NCBI GenBank assembly: GCA_046598415.1
Contig: JBKJIG010000175.1
Coordinates: forward strand, 1-29,615
From: VFJZ01 sp046598415
GTDB taxonomy: Bacteria > Actinomycetota > Thermoleophilia > Gaiellales > F1-60-MAGs149
Direction of reading: 5' to 3'
Length of the DNA: 29,615 nt
Shown: piece after piece, positions 14,632 through 21,740 of the stretch
Numbering within the stretch: position 1 is the stretch's first letter
How the letters are laid out: the number at the start of each line of letters is the position of its first letter
Translations under genes and position numbers: made by a program
Notes under the pieces: model-generated
Told to the model about the DNA's origin: nothing
Databases searched by the model: none
The model's input: only the letters and a program-made list of their open reading frames with translations

Positions 14632-16064
14632 TCGCACTGCTCGCCACCCCCGAAGAACTGGCCACGGAAGTCGCGAACAACTCGAAAGTGCTCGCCGAGC
14701 AGTTCTACTTCTGGACCGTCGTCGTCATGTGGCTCATCCATGCCGGCTTCATGGCCTACGAGGCGGGCGTCGCCCGCCGCAAGAACGTCATGGCGACGGC
14801 GCTCAAGAACATCCTCACGATCGCGGTCGTGACGCCCTCGTTCTACTACGTCGGCTGGTGGATCTACGGCTGCATGGAGCGCGGCTTCATGCCGACCGAC
14901 CCGAACGGCGGCTACCTCGTCGGCGGCTCGTTCGACCTCTCGGCCTTCTGCAAGTCGACGGCCGCCTGGGGCGAGAACATGGGCCCGAACCTGACAGACA
15001 ACATCTCCGGCGTCTTCTGGGCGGCGTTCCTGCTGTTCAGCTGGACGACGGGCTCGATCATGTCCGGCGCGCTGATCGAGCGCGTGCGCCTGAGCGCGTA
15101 CCTGTTCCTGACCACGTTCCTCGGCTCCGTCGTGTGGATCCTCGACGCGGCCTGGGGCTGGAGCGCCGGCGGCTGGCTCGTCACCGAGTACGGCTTCCAC
15201 GACGCGATCGCCTCGGGGGTGGTGCATGGCGTTGCGGGCGCGTTCACCCTCGGCGTGCTGTTCCAGCTCGGTCCCCGCATCGGCCGGTACACGAGCGACG
15301 GCCGGATGCGGCGATTCCTGCCGCACAACCTGCACATGACCCTGCTCGGCCTGATGCTGATCTTCGCCGGCTTCTATGCCTTCTACGGCGCGTGCCTGGT
15401 GATCACGTCGACGAGCTTCCCGGGCTGGCTCAACATCTACCTGTCGCCGACCACGCTGTCGGCGATCACGTTCACGATCACGATCGCGTTCGCCGGCGGC
15501 TTCACCGGCGGCTACTTCGCGAGTAACGGCGACCCGTTCTGGACCATCTCCGGCGGCCTTGCCGGCGTGATCAGCGTGTCCGCGGGCGCCGACGTGTACC
15601 ACCCGTCGCTCACGTACCTGCTCGCGACGGCGTCCGGCGCCCTGGCAGTGGTCGTCGGCGGCATCATCGAGCAACGGCTGAGGGTCGACGATGCGGTCGG
15701 TGCGGTCGCGGTGCACGGGTTCTCCGGGTTCCTCGGCATGCTCTGGGTCGGGATCTTCGCGGCCGGCTATCCGACGGGGCTCGAGAACGTCAATTCGTCG
15801 ATGAGCGGCCAGCTGATGGGGATGGCGACGTTCTTCCCGCTCGGCTTCCTGCCCGGCTACGGGCTCGCCTGGCTCCTGAAGCGGTTCAACCTCCTGCGCG
15901 TCCCGCCGGAGGTCGAGCTGATCGGCCTCGACGTGGTCGAGTTCGGGATGGACTTCTATCCCGAGTACGGCTCGGCCCCCGAGACGATCATCGACACGGA
16001 CGGCGTCTCGAAGGAGGCGGGTCCGATCCTCACGGACGCCTACCATGAGCTGGTCAAGAAATGA
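14628..16064 (+). CDS. amt: Amt/MEP/Rh-family ammonium transporter
   Basis: A 478-residue protein with about eleven membrane helices. The twin-His pore is present: DAIASGVVHG, where Asp and His keep the 8-residue spacing of AmtB Asp160-His168, and VDDAVGAVAVHGFSGFLG, matching His318. Other landmarks are YEAGVARRKN in helix 1-2, SGALIER, and HNLHMTLLGLMLIFAGFYAFYG. The last of these differs from the usual GWFGFNAGS, so the periplasmic/pore wall is diverged and the protein may belong to a lesser-known Amt branch. The start is GTG 14628, supported by a GGTGGGG site 7 bases upstream and by the GTGA overlap; an upstream GTG (14556) would add a non-homologous basic tail. Three tiny membrane proteins follow in place of glnK. 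Confidence 0.92.
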   Translation: MIALLATPEELATEVANNSKVLAEQFYFWTVVVMWLIHAGFMAYEAGVARRKNVMATALKNILTIAVVTPSFYYVGWWIYGCMERGFMPTDPNGGYLVGGSFDLSAFCKSTAAWGENMGPNLTDNISGVFWAAFLLFSWTTGSIMSGALIERVRLSAYLFLTTFLGSVVWILDAAWGWSAGGWLVTEYGFHDAIASGVVHGVAGAFTLGVLFQLGPRIGRYTSDGRMRRFLPHNLHMTLLGLMLIFAGFYAFYGACLVITSTSFPGWLNIYLSPTTLSAITFTITIAFAGGFTGGYFASNGDPFWTISGGLAGVISVSAGADVYHPSLTYLLATASGALAVVVGGIIEQRLRVDDAVGAVAVHGFSGFLGMLWVGIFAAGYPTGLENVNSSMSGQLMGMATFFPLGFLPGYGLAWLLKRFNLLRVPPEVELIGLDVVEFGMDFYPEYGSAPETIIDTDGVSKEAGPILTDAYHELVKK

Positions 16065-16174
16065 CCCAGTTCATCCTCAGCGTCCTGCTCATGATCGCCG
16101 TCATCGGCGGCGCCATCGTCTGGTCGTGGAACGCAGGTCTCCGCGACCGGTTCGCATCCTCGAGGAAGAGGTGA
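16061..16174 (+). CDS. 37-residue single-pass membrane protein in the amt operon
   Basis: The ATG at 16061 overlaps the stop of amt as ATGA, so translation is coupled; no separate ribosome site is evident. The peptide has one membrane helix (about 3-23, FILSVLLMIAVIGGAIVW) and a basic tail ending SSRKR, giving a predicted outside N-terminus and inside C-terminus. No family is recognised. Its size and place fit a small accessory subunit of the transporter, by analogy with KdpF- or AcrZ-type peptides; that is inference. Confidence 0.7.
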   Translation: MTQFILSVLLMIAVIGGAIVWSWNAGLRDRFASSRKR

Positions 16175-16175
16175 G

Positions 16176-16427
16176 ATGAACACCGCACCTGACAGCGTCG
16201 ACGCGAACGGCCTCACCGACAGCGTCGCCGCGTTCTTCACGTTCGGCCCGGGCTACACCGTCGGGGTCTATGTCCTGACCATCCTCGGCGTGCTCCTGAT
16301 GATCGGCGCGATCGCGGCGTGGATGATCACGGAGAACCGGCGGCTGAACCTCTACGCCGGTGGCCTCGCGAAGCGGCTGGCCGACGCCCAGACGATCCCG
16401 ACCACTCCCGACGGCGGGGAGGGCTGA
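16176..16427 (+). CDS. 83-residue single-pass membrane protein in the amt operon
   Basis: The ATG at 16176 lies one base after the previous stop and is preceded by GAGGAAGAGG. An acidic N-terminal part of about 25 residues (including DSVAAFFTFGPGYT) leads to a membrane helix at about 27-51. A basic amphipathic stretch (NRRLNLYAGGLAKRLADAQ) and a short acidic tail complete the protein. The charge pattern predicts the N-terminus outside and the basic stretch in the cytoplasm, where it could contact the transporter or lipids. No known domain is recognised. Confidence 0.75.
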   Translation: MNTAPDSVDANGLTDSVAAFFTFGPGYTVGVYVLTILGVLLMIGAIAAWMITENRRLNLYAGGLAKRLADAQTIPTTPDGGEG

Positions 16428-16428
16428 C

Positions 16429-16548
16429 ATGGCGGGCAAGCAGGTCGAGTTCCCGTCCGGCCAGCGGCACAGCGCGATGTTCGAGCGGGCCTGCGTGGCG
16501 CTCGCGCTCGTGCTGACCGTGCTCGTCGTGGTCATCAACAACGTCTGA
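16429..16548 (+). CDS. 39-residue single-pass membrane protein in the amt operon
   Basis: The ATG at 16429 has a strong GGGGAGGG site 5-7 bases upstream and starts one base after the previous stop. A polar N-terminus with Lys, Arg and His (about 1-20) is followed by one helix (about 21-36, ACVALALVLTVLVVVI) that ends almost at the C-terminus. The predicted topology, N-terminus inside, is opposite to the two preceding small proteins. No family is recognised. It is the last gene before a strong hairpin, so the four genes amt-37-83-39 form one unit. Confidence 0.72.
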   Translation: MAGKQVEFPSGQRHSAMFERACVALALVLTVLVVVINNV

Positions 16549-16553
16549 CGACC

Positions 16554-16586
16554 GGCGGCCCGCCCCCCACCGGAGGGCGGGCCGCC
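16554..16586 (+). terminator. 12-bp hairpin terminator of the amt operon
   Basis: Arms 16554-16565 (GGCGGCCCGCCC) and 16575-16586 are perfect reverse complements with a 9-base loop. The hairpin starts 5 bases after the last stop and ends one base before the -10 of the next gene. No T-run follows. Confidence 0.75.
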
Positions 16587-16587
16587 A

Positions 16588-16593
16588 CATACT
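16588..16593 (+). promoter_or_regulatory. -10 hexamer of a leaderless gene
   Basis: CATACT lies 6 bases before the GTG at 16600. There is no ribosome site between them. The hexamer directly abuts the hairpin of the preceding operon. Confidence 0.55.
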
Positions 16594-16599
16594 TCAGCC

Positions 16600-17103
16600 G
16601 TGCGCATCCGCATCTCGACCGCCGCGTGGATCGCCGCCGGAGCCTTCGCAGCGGTCGGCGCGCTGGCGCTCGCCTACCACCAGGCGACGTCGACCGACCC
16701 GACGCTCGCCCGCGGCACGATGGCGCCCGTCGTCGACCTGCCGGCCGTCGCCGGCGGCGACGTCGTCCCGCCCGGGCGGCCGGTCGTCGTCGCGTTCGTG
16801 TCCACGGCGTGCGGATCCTGTGAGAAGACCGCCGCGCAGCTCGTCCGGCTGGCGGGACAGGGCATCGCCGTGGCCGCGATCGCCCAGCCCGACGCCGACG
16901 ACGACATGCTCTCGTCGTTCGCCACCGGCCCGCTCGCCGGCGACGTCCCGCTGGCCCGGGACGACCGGGCGACGGGTGCGGCGTTCAGGGTCTCCGCGTT
17001 CCCGACCGTCTACGTCATCGACGCGTCCGGCCGCATCGCCGACGCGTGGGTGGGCGACCAGCCGGCGGCCCGGTTCGACGCGGCGGTCACCTCGCCGGCG
17101 TGA
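16600..17103 (+). CDS. membrane-anchored thioredoxin-like (TlpA/ResA-type) protein
   Basis: A 167-residue protein with an N-terminal signal anchor (about 7-26) and an extracytoplasmic thioredoxin fold. The redox motif is ACGSCE (CGSC, at about residues 71-76), preceded by VVVAFVST. A cis-Pro segment SAFPTVYVID (about 128-137) and a final strand with G.I.D.W.G follow, as in TlpA/ResA proteins. Such proteins reduce or form disulfides outside the membrane, for example in cytochrome c maturation, but the partner is not visible here. The start is the GTG directly after a -10 hexamer. The 3' end overlaps the convergent gene by 17 bases. Confidence 0.8.
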   Translation: MRIRISTAAWIAAGAFAAVGALALAYHQATSTDPTLARGTMAPVVDLPAVAGGDVVPPGRPVVVAFVSTACGSCEKTAAQLVRLAGQGIAVAAIAQPDADDDMLSSFATGPLAGDVPLARDDRATGAAFRVSAFPTVYVIDASGRIADAWVGDQPAARFDAAVTSPA

Positions 17104-17413
17104 GCTGCACGACGTCGCCGTTCGTCGCGTCGATGAGCACCGTGGAGTGCAGCTTCAACGACCCGTCCGGCTGGCGCACCGACAAGGCGACTGCCCAGTG
17201 CGACCGCTCCTGCACGCCGGCGCGCAGGAAGCGCACGACCTCCTGGTCGGCGTCGATGCCCGCCGCCTTCTCGGCGAGCACGATGGCCTGTCGCTGATCG
17301 ACCTTCTGGCCCTGCGTCTGCAGGGTCTGCGAGACGACGAGGGCGACCAGGAGGATCGCCGCGATGACGCCGAGGACGACCTTCGGCGACCGCCGCGGAC
17401 GCGATCGCATCAT
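17087..17413 (-). CDS. membrane-anchored PepSY-like protein
   Basis: A 108-residue protein with a basic N-terminus (MMRSRPRRSPK), one membrane helix (about 12-28) and an outside domain of about 75 residues. The outside part has a helix then strands that end in LIDATNGDVVQL, the strand-turn pattern of PepSY-type domains. The assignment is from this pattern only and is tentative. PepSY domains often inhibit peptidases or bind outside ligands. The ATG at 17413 overlaps the stop of the gene before it as ATGA, so the two minus-strand genes form a coupled pair. Confidence 0.6.
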   Translation of the reverse strand: MMRSRPRRSPKVVLGVIAAILLVALVVSQTLQTQGQKVDQRQAIVLAEKAAGIDADQEVVRFLRAGVQERSHWAVALSVRQPDGSLKLHSTVLIDATNGDVVQLTPAR

Positions 17414-17619
17414 GTCACCGCCTCGCGCTTTCGATCGGCCCAGAACCGCAGCGCCAGGTACGCCGGGAAATGGACGAGGAACACGAGCAGCACCCACCAC
17501 AGCTTCACGGTGCGGCGCACCGGCAGCCTCCGGACCTCGATGAAGGCGAGGTAGACCAGCACCAGCAGGGTGAGGGCGAGGATGGCCGGAGCCTGACCGA
17601 CGAGCAGGAACAACAACAA
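17410..17619 (-). CDS. small two-helix membrane protein (PLDc_N-like)
   Basis: A 69-residue protein with two membrane helices (about 8-26 and 38-57) joined by a basic loop (EVRRLPVRRTVK) and ending in a basic tail. The WWVLLVFLVHFPAYLAL helix resembles the PLDc_N family of small membrane proteins, whose job is unknown. The start is a TTG at 17619, the first of three TTG codons in a row, chosen because TAGGCT lies 9 bases upstream and no ribosome site exists. It is the first gene of a two-gene minus-strand unit, divergent from the aldolase. Confidence 0.6.
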   Translation of the reverse strand: MLLFLLVGQAPAILALTLLVLVYLAFIEVRRLPVRRTVKLWWVLLVFLVHFPAYLALRFWADRKREAVT

Positions 17620-17628
17620 GGCAGCGCA

Positions 17629-17634
17629 AGCCTA
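17629..17634 (-). promoter_or_regulatory. -10 hexamer of a leaderless minus-strand gene
   Basis: TAGGCT on the minus strand ends 9 bases before the TTG at 17619. It faces away from the plus-strand hexamer at 17655-17660, so the -35 region of each promoter overlaps the -10 region of the other. Confidence 0.5.
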
Positions 17635-17654
17635 CACCGCGGGGCCGGGACTTC

Positions 17655-17660
17655 GATACT
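17655..17660 (+). promoter_or_regulatory. -10 hexamer of a leaderless gene
   Basis: GATACT ends 9 bases before the ATG at 17670, putting the transcript start within about two bases of the start codon. No ribosome site is present. Confidence 0.55.
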
Positions 17661-17669
17661 GTCGCCGCC

Positions 17670-18701
17670 ATGTACGAGTTTCGCTCCGACACCTTCACCC
17701 GTCCCACCGAGGCGATGCGTCGCGTGATGGCCACCGCCGAGGTGGGTGACGACGTCTGGGGCGAGGACCCGACGGTGATCGCCCTCGAGGAGCGGGCAGC
17801 CGCCGCGGTCGGCAAGGAGGCGGCGGTCTTCGTTCCGTCCGGCACCATGGGCAACGCCATCGGTATGCGCCTGCACGCCGGCCACGGCGACGCGCTGTGG
17901 GCGCACAACACGTCCCACGTGATCGACAACGAGGGCGGTGGGCCCGCCGTGCTGTGGGGCATCCTGCCGCGCGGTCTCGCCACCCCGGATGGGTTCTTCA
18001 CCGCCGACGACCTGCGCGCGGTCGTCCCGGAGGACGACACCGACCCCCACCACGCCATCGCCCGGCTGGTCTGCATCGAGAACACGTCGACCGCCGCGCA
18101 GGGCGCACCGTGGCCGGTCGAGCGGCTGGTCGAGATCCGCTCCTACGCGCACGCGCGCGGCATGAAGGTGCACATGGACGGGGCGCGGCTGTTCAACGCG
18201 GCCGTCGCGCTCGGCGTCGGTGCCGACGTCATCTGCCGCGAGGTGGACACCGTCCAGTTCTGCCTCTCGAAGGGGCTTGGGGCGCCGGTCGGCTCGATCA
18301 TCGCCGGCACCGCGGAGGAGATGGTGCGGGCCGACCGCTACCGCAAGCTGCTCGGTGGCGGCATGCGCCAGGCCGGCATCGTCGCGGCGGCCGGCATCCA
18401 CGCCCTCGACCACCACGTCACGCGGCTCGCCGACGACCACGCGAACGCCCGCCGGCTGGCCGAGGGGCTGGCCGCCGGCTCGCGCTTCCAGGTCGCCCCG
18501 GCGACCGTCGCCACCAACATCGTGCTGGCCGCCTGCACCCGCGACGGCGACACGGCTGCGAGCGTCTGCGACGAGCTCGCGGCGGTCGGCGTGCTGGCCG
18601 CGCCGTACGACCGCACGCGCATCCGGTTCGTGACCTCGCTCGAGGTGGATGCGGGCGGCGTGGAGGCTGCACTTGAGGCTGCCGCCCGCGTGATAGGCTG
18701 A
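17670..18701 (+). CDS. ltaE: low-specificity L-threonine aldolase
   Basis: A 343-residue PLP enzyme of the beta-eliminating lyase family, which cleaves L-threonine and allo-threonine to glycine and acetaldehyde. The N-terminus RSDTFTRPTEAM and VGDDVWGEDPTV are family signatures. VPSGTMGN binds the cofactor phosphate, HMDGARLFNAA supplies the Asp that pairs with the PLP ring nitrogen, and FCLSKGLGAPVGS holds the Schiff-base Lys201. Length and motifs are complete. The ATG follows a -10 hexamer directly. The TGA stop overlaps the promoter of rpmE by one base. Confidence 0.92.
   Translation: MYEFRSDTFTRPTEAMRRVMATAEVGDDVWGEDPTVIALEERAAAAVGKEAAVFVPSGTMGNAIGMRLHAGHGDALWAHNTSHVIDNEGGGPAVLWGILPRGLATPDGFFTADDLRAVVPEDDTDPHHAIARLVCIENTSTAAQGAPWPVERLVEIRSYAHARGMKVHMDGARLFNAAVALGVGADVICREVDTVQFCLSKGLGAPVGSIIAGTAEEMVRADRYRKLLGGGMRQAGIVAAAGIHALDHHVTRLADDHANARRLAEGLAAGSRFQVAPATVATNIVLAACTRDGDTAASVCDELAAVGVLAAPYDRTRIRFVTSLEVDAGGVEAALEAAARVIG
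18694..18699 (+). promoter_or_regulatory. -10 hexamer of leaderless rpmE
   Basis: TAGGCT ends 7 bases before the GTG at 18707 and lies inside the last codons of the upstream gene. It is the same hexamer as before the genes at 4247 and 17619. Confidence 0.6.
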
Positions 18702-18706
18702 GTCAC

Positions 18707-18919
18707 GTGAAGGCTGAAATCCACCCGAAGTACGAGCTCTCGCTGGTGAAGTGCTCGTGCGGGAACGAGTTCGAGACCCGCTCCACCAAGGGCGACATGA
18801 CCGTCGAGATCTGCGCCGAGTGCCACCCGTTCTACACGGGCAAGCAGAAGCTCATCGACACGGGTGGCCGCGTCCAGCGCTTCCAGAAGCGGCTCGCGAA
18901 GTCCGCGACGAAGTCGTAG
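18707..18919 (+). CDS. rpmE: 50S ribosomal protein L31, zinc-binding form
   Basis: A 70-residue protein with the L31 pattern: MKAEIHPKY at the start, a CSC pair at Cys16 and Cys18, CAEC at Cys36 and Cys39, then HPFYTGKQK. The four cysteines mark the zinc-containing form, as opposed to the zinc-free paralogue made under zinc limitation. L31 sits at the central protuberance and bridges the ribosomal subunits. The start is a GTG behind a -10 hexamer. Confidence 0.97.
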   Translation: MKAEIHPKYELSLVKCSCGNEFETRSTKGDMTVEICAECHPFYTGKQKLIDTGGRVQRFQKRLAKSATKS

Positions 18920-18922
18920 GGT
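18917..18922 (+). promoter_or_regulatory. possible -10 hexamer before the DUF1385 gene
   Basis: TAGGGT overlaps the rpmE stop codon and ends 11 bases before the GTG at 18934, which would give a leader of only about 5 bases. The spacing is less tight than at the other sites, and read-through from rpmE is an alternative. Confidence 0.35.
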
Positions 18923-18933
18923 CAGACCGCCCC

Positions 18934-19839
18934 GTGACGCCGGTCGGCGGCCAGGCGGTCCTCGAAGGCGTGATGATGCGGACGCCGCGGTTCTGGGCGG
19001 TGTCCGTACGACGTCCCGACGGACGCATCTCGAGCGTCTCCCACGCCGCCACCTCCGTGGCGGCGCGGCACCGGGTGCTGCGCCTGCCGTTCATCCGCGG
19101 CATCGTCGCCCTCGGCGACTCGCTCGCGATCGGCTTCCGCGCGCTCGGGCTGTCCGCCCAGTGGGCCGCCTCCGACGACGACTCCGACGAGGCCACCGAG
19201 GAGCTGTCGCGCTGGTCGATCATCGTCGCGTTCGTGTTCGCGATCGGCTTCTCGCTGGTGCTCTTCAAGGCGTCGCCCGCGCTGCTCACCAACCTGTTCG
19301 GCCTGGACGGCGTCGTGTTCGCGCTGGTCGAGGGCCTGATCCGCGTCGGCATCCTCGTCGGCTACCTCGCGCTGCTGTCGCTCATCCCCGACCTGAAGCG
19401 CGTGTTCCAGTACCACGCCGCCGAGCATATGGCCATCAACGCGCTCGAGGCCGGCGACGAGCTGACGCCCGCCTCGGTGGCCAAGCACTCCCGCATCCAC
19501 GTGCGCTGCGGCACCGCCTTCCTGCTCTGGGTGATGCTCGTGTCGATCCTCGTGTACGTCGTGATCGGCAAGCCCGACCAGTGGTACTTCCTGGTGCTCT
19601 CGCGCGTGTCCCTCCTCCTCCCGATCGCCGGCGTCGCGTACGAGGTGATCCGACTCGCCGGCAGGTACGGGAAGAACCCGATCGTCCGTGTCGCCCTCGC
19701 TCCCGGGCTGTGGCTGCAGCGGCTGACGACGCGCGTGCCGACGCTCGACCAGCTCGAGGTCTCGATCGACTCGCTGCAGAAGGTGCTCGCCCTCGAGGAG
19801 GAGCACGGCGGCACGCCGCAGGTCGAGGTCATGGCGTGA
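18934..19839 (+). CDS. DUF1385 (YqhQ-like) polytopic membrane protein
   Basis: A 301-residue protein with the DUF1385 signatures: VGGQAVLEGVMMRTP at the very start, RLPFIRGIVAL, VFQYHAAEHMAINALE, and SRIHVRCGTAFL. Five or so membrane helices lie between about residues 85 and 250. The family is widespread in Gram-positive bacteria, and its role is not well defined. The GTG at 18934 is chosen because the family signature begins there. It is commonly found next to rpmE and prfA, as here. Its stop overlaps the next start as GTGA. Confidence 0.88.
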   Translation: MTPVGGQAVLEGVMMRTPRFWAVSVRRPDGRISSVSHAATSVAARHRVLRLPFIRGIVALGDSLAIGFRALGLSAQWAASDDDSDEATEELSRWSIIVAFVFAIGFSLVLFKASPALLTNLFGLDGVVFALVEGLIRVGILVGYLALLSLIPDLKRVFQYHAAEHMAINALEAGDELTPASVAKHSRIHVRCGTAFLLWVMLVSILVYVVIGKPDQWYFLVLSRVSLLLPIAGVAYEVIRLAGRYGKNPIVRVALAPGLWLQRLTTRVPTLDQLEVSIDSLQKVLALEEEHGGTPQVEVMA

Positions 19840-21740
19840 TTCCGGCCGACCTGCGCCGGCAGGTCGCGCTCGGCGAGGTGGCGCTCTCCCCGGACGGGGA
19901 ACGGGTCGCGTACACGCGGCGCACGACGGCCGGTAACGCCGATCGGTGCGCGATCTGGCTCGTGCCGTACCGCGGCGGCCGCTCGCGCCGGCTGACGGCC
20001 GGCACCGGCGAGGATCGCTCGCCGCTGTTCTCGCCCGACGGCCGCTCGCTCGCGTTTCTGTCCGATCGCGACGGCGAGCGGCACCTGTACGTGATCGACA
20101 TCGACGGGGGGGAGGCGACGCCCGTCACCGCCACCGCGAGCCTGGCGCGCGGCGTCACGACGTTCGACTGGCACCCGGACGGACGCCGGTTCGTGGTCCT
20201 GGCCGAGGACGCGCGGTCCGACAGCGTCGTCGGCGAGCGCGACACCGGCGAGCCGACCGCCCGCGTGATCGAGCGGCTCGACTGGCGCTTCGACGGCGCC
20301 GGGCTGACGCTCCATCCCGCGCACCTGCACGTGGTGCCGCGCACCGGCGGCGCGCCGCGGCGGCTCACGTCCGGGCGCTGGTCGGCGGCGCAGCCGCGCG
20401 TCGCACCGGACGGCGCGACCGTCGCCTTTCTGGCCGACCTCGACCCCGACGCCGACCGGCGCGTCCGCTCCGGCATCCACGTCGTGCCGATCGACGGCGG
20501 CGAGACGCGGCGTCTCGCCGAGCCGGCGGGCCACGTCGCCGCGATCGCCTACCAGCCGGACGGCTCGCTGCTGGCGAAGGCGCGCGAGCGGTTCCCGTCC
20601 GACGATCACGACCACGCCCGGTTGTACCGGGTCGCGGCCGACGGCGGCGTCGAGCTGCTGGAGCCCGGACTCGACGACCAGCTGGGCGGCTCGACCTACT
20701 CCGACCTGTTCGACTGGCAGGCCGATGCCGACCGGCTGACGCGCGCCACCACCGTCGACGACAATGGCCGCACGCCGCTGGTGCGGGACGGCGAGGTACT
20801 GCTCGACCGGGCCTGCGACCCCGTGGTGGGCGCCCTGGCCGAAGCCGTCGGCCGCATCGTCGGCATCGTCTCGACCGAGCGCCGGCCGCCCGAGGTATGC
20901 GCCATCGAGCACGGCCGCGCGCGGGCGCTCACCCGCGACGGCGCCTGGTTGCGCCGGCTCGCGCCCGGCCTCGAGATGGACGAGTTCCGGTCCGGCGGCA
21001 TCACGTGCTTCGTGGTCTCGCCGCCCGGAACGGGCACGAGGCCGCTCGCCACCGTACTCGCCCCGCACGGCGGGCCGACCTCGCAGTGGAATCCGCTGCC
21101 GATGCTCGAGAGCATCCTGCTCGCGCACGCCGGCTACCGCGTGCTGCTGCCGAACATCCACGGCTCGACCGGCCGGGGCCGGCCGTTCGTGCGCGCTCTG
21201 CGCGGCGACTGGGGCGGGGTGGACGCCGACGACTGCCACGTCGTGCTCGACCACGCCGTCGCCGCCGGCCTCGCCGACCCGGCGCGGCTCGGCGTGTTCG
21301 GCCTCTCCTACGGCGGGTTCCTCGCGAACTGGCTGGTCGGCACGTCCGACCGGTTCGCGGCCGCCGTGTCGGAGAATGGCGTCGCCAACAACGTCTCGTC
21401 CTGGGCCGGCTCCGACTGCGGGCCGACCTACTCCGCGTCGGCGGGCATCGGTGACGCGACGACGCCCGAGGGCGTCGAACTGCTGTGGCGTCAGTCGCCG
21501 CTGCGCCACGTGGCGGCCATCACGACGCCGCTGCTGATGCTGCAGGGCGAGGCCGACCGGCGCTGCCCGCCGGGCGACGCCGAGCAGCTGTTCGTGGCGC
21601 TGCGGGCGCTCGGCCGCGAGGTGTCCTACGTGCTCTACCCGCAGTCGGCGCACGAGTACGTCGGCACCGGCACGCCCGACCGGCGCATCGATCGGCACAC
21701 CCGCGTGATCGAGTGGTTCGGCCGGTGGATGCCCGCCTGA
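19836..21740 (+). CDS. S9-family serine peptidase (acylaminoacyl-peptidase-like), copy 1
   Basis: A 634-residue cytoplasmic peptidase. An N-terminal beta-propeller with repeated SPDG/APDG blades (about 1-360, e.g. LSPDGERVAYTRR, FSPDGRSLAFLSDRDG) is followed by an alpha/beta-hydrolase domain (about 390-634). The catalytic Ser is in GLSYGG (about Ser491), the Asp in GEADRRCPP and the His in SAHEY. The usual context of the His is EGH, so this copy is altered around it. S9 enzymes remove acyl-amino acids or short peptides. There is no signal peptide. GTG 19836 overlaps the DUF1385 stop as GTGA. It is a tandem paralogue of the next gene. Confidence 0.9.
   Translation: MIPADLRRQVALGEVALSPDGERVAYTRRTTAGNADRCAIWLVPYRGGRSRRLTAGTGEDRSPLFSPDGRSLAFLSDRDGERHLYVIDIDGGEATPVTATASLARGVTTFDWHPDGRRFVVLAEDARSDSVVGERDTGEPTARVIERLDWRFDGAGLTLHPAHLHVVPRTGGAPRRLTSGRWSAAQPRVAPDGATVAFLADLDPDADRRVRSGIHVVPIDGGETRRLAEPAGHVAAIAYQPDGSLLAKARERFPSDDHDHARLYRVAADGGVELLEPGLDDQLGGSTYSDLFDWQADADRLTRATTVDDNGRTPLVRDGEVLLDRACDPVVGALAEAVGRIVGIVSTERRPPEVCAIEHGRARALTRDGAWLRRLAPGLEMDEFRSGGITCFVVSPPGTGTRPLATVLAPHGGPTSQWNPLPMLESILLAHAGYRVLLPNIHGSTGRGRPFVRALRGDWGGVDADDCHVVLDHAVAAGLADPARLGVFGLSYGGFLANWLVGTSDRFAAAVSENGVANNVSSWAGSDCGPTYSASAGIGDATTPEGVELLWRQSPLRHVAAITTPLLMLQGEADRRCPPGDAEQLFVALRALGREVSYVLYPQSAHEYVGTGTPDRRIDRHTRVIEWFGRWMPA

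Noticed and set aside
13035..16064. N-methylglutamate pathway cluster
   Set aside because: The GmaS-like gene fits, but mgsABC and mgd genes are absent from the neighbourhood.
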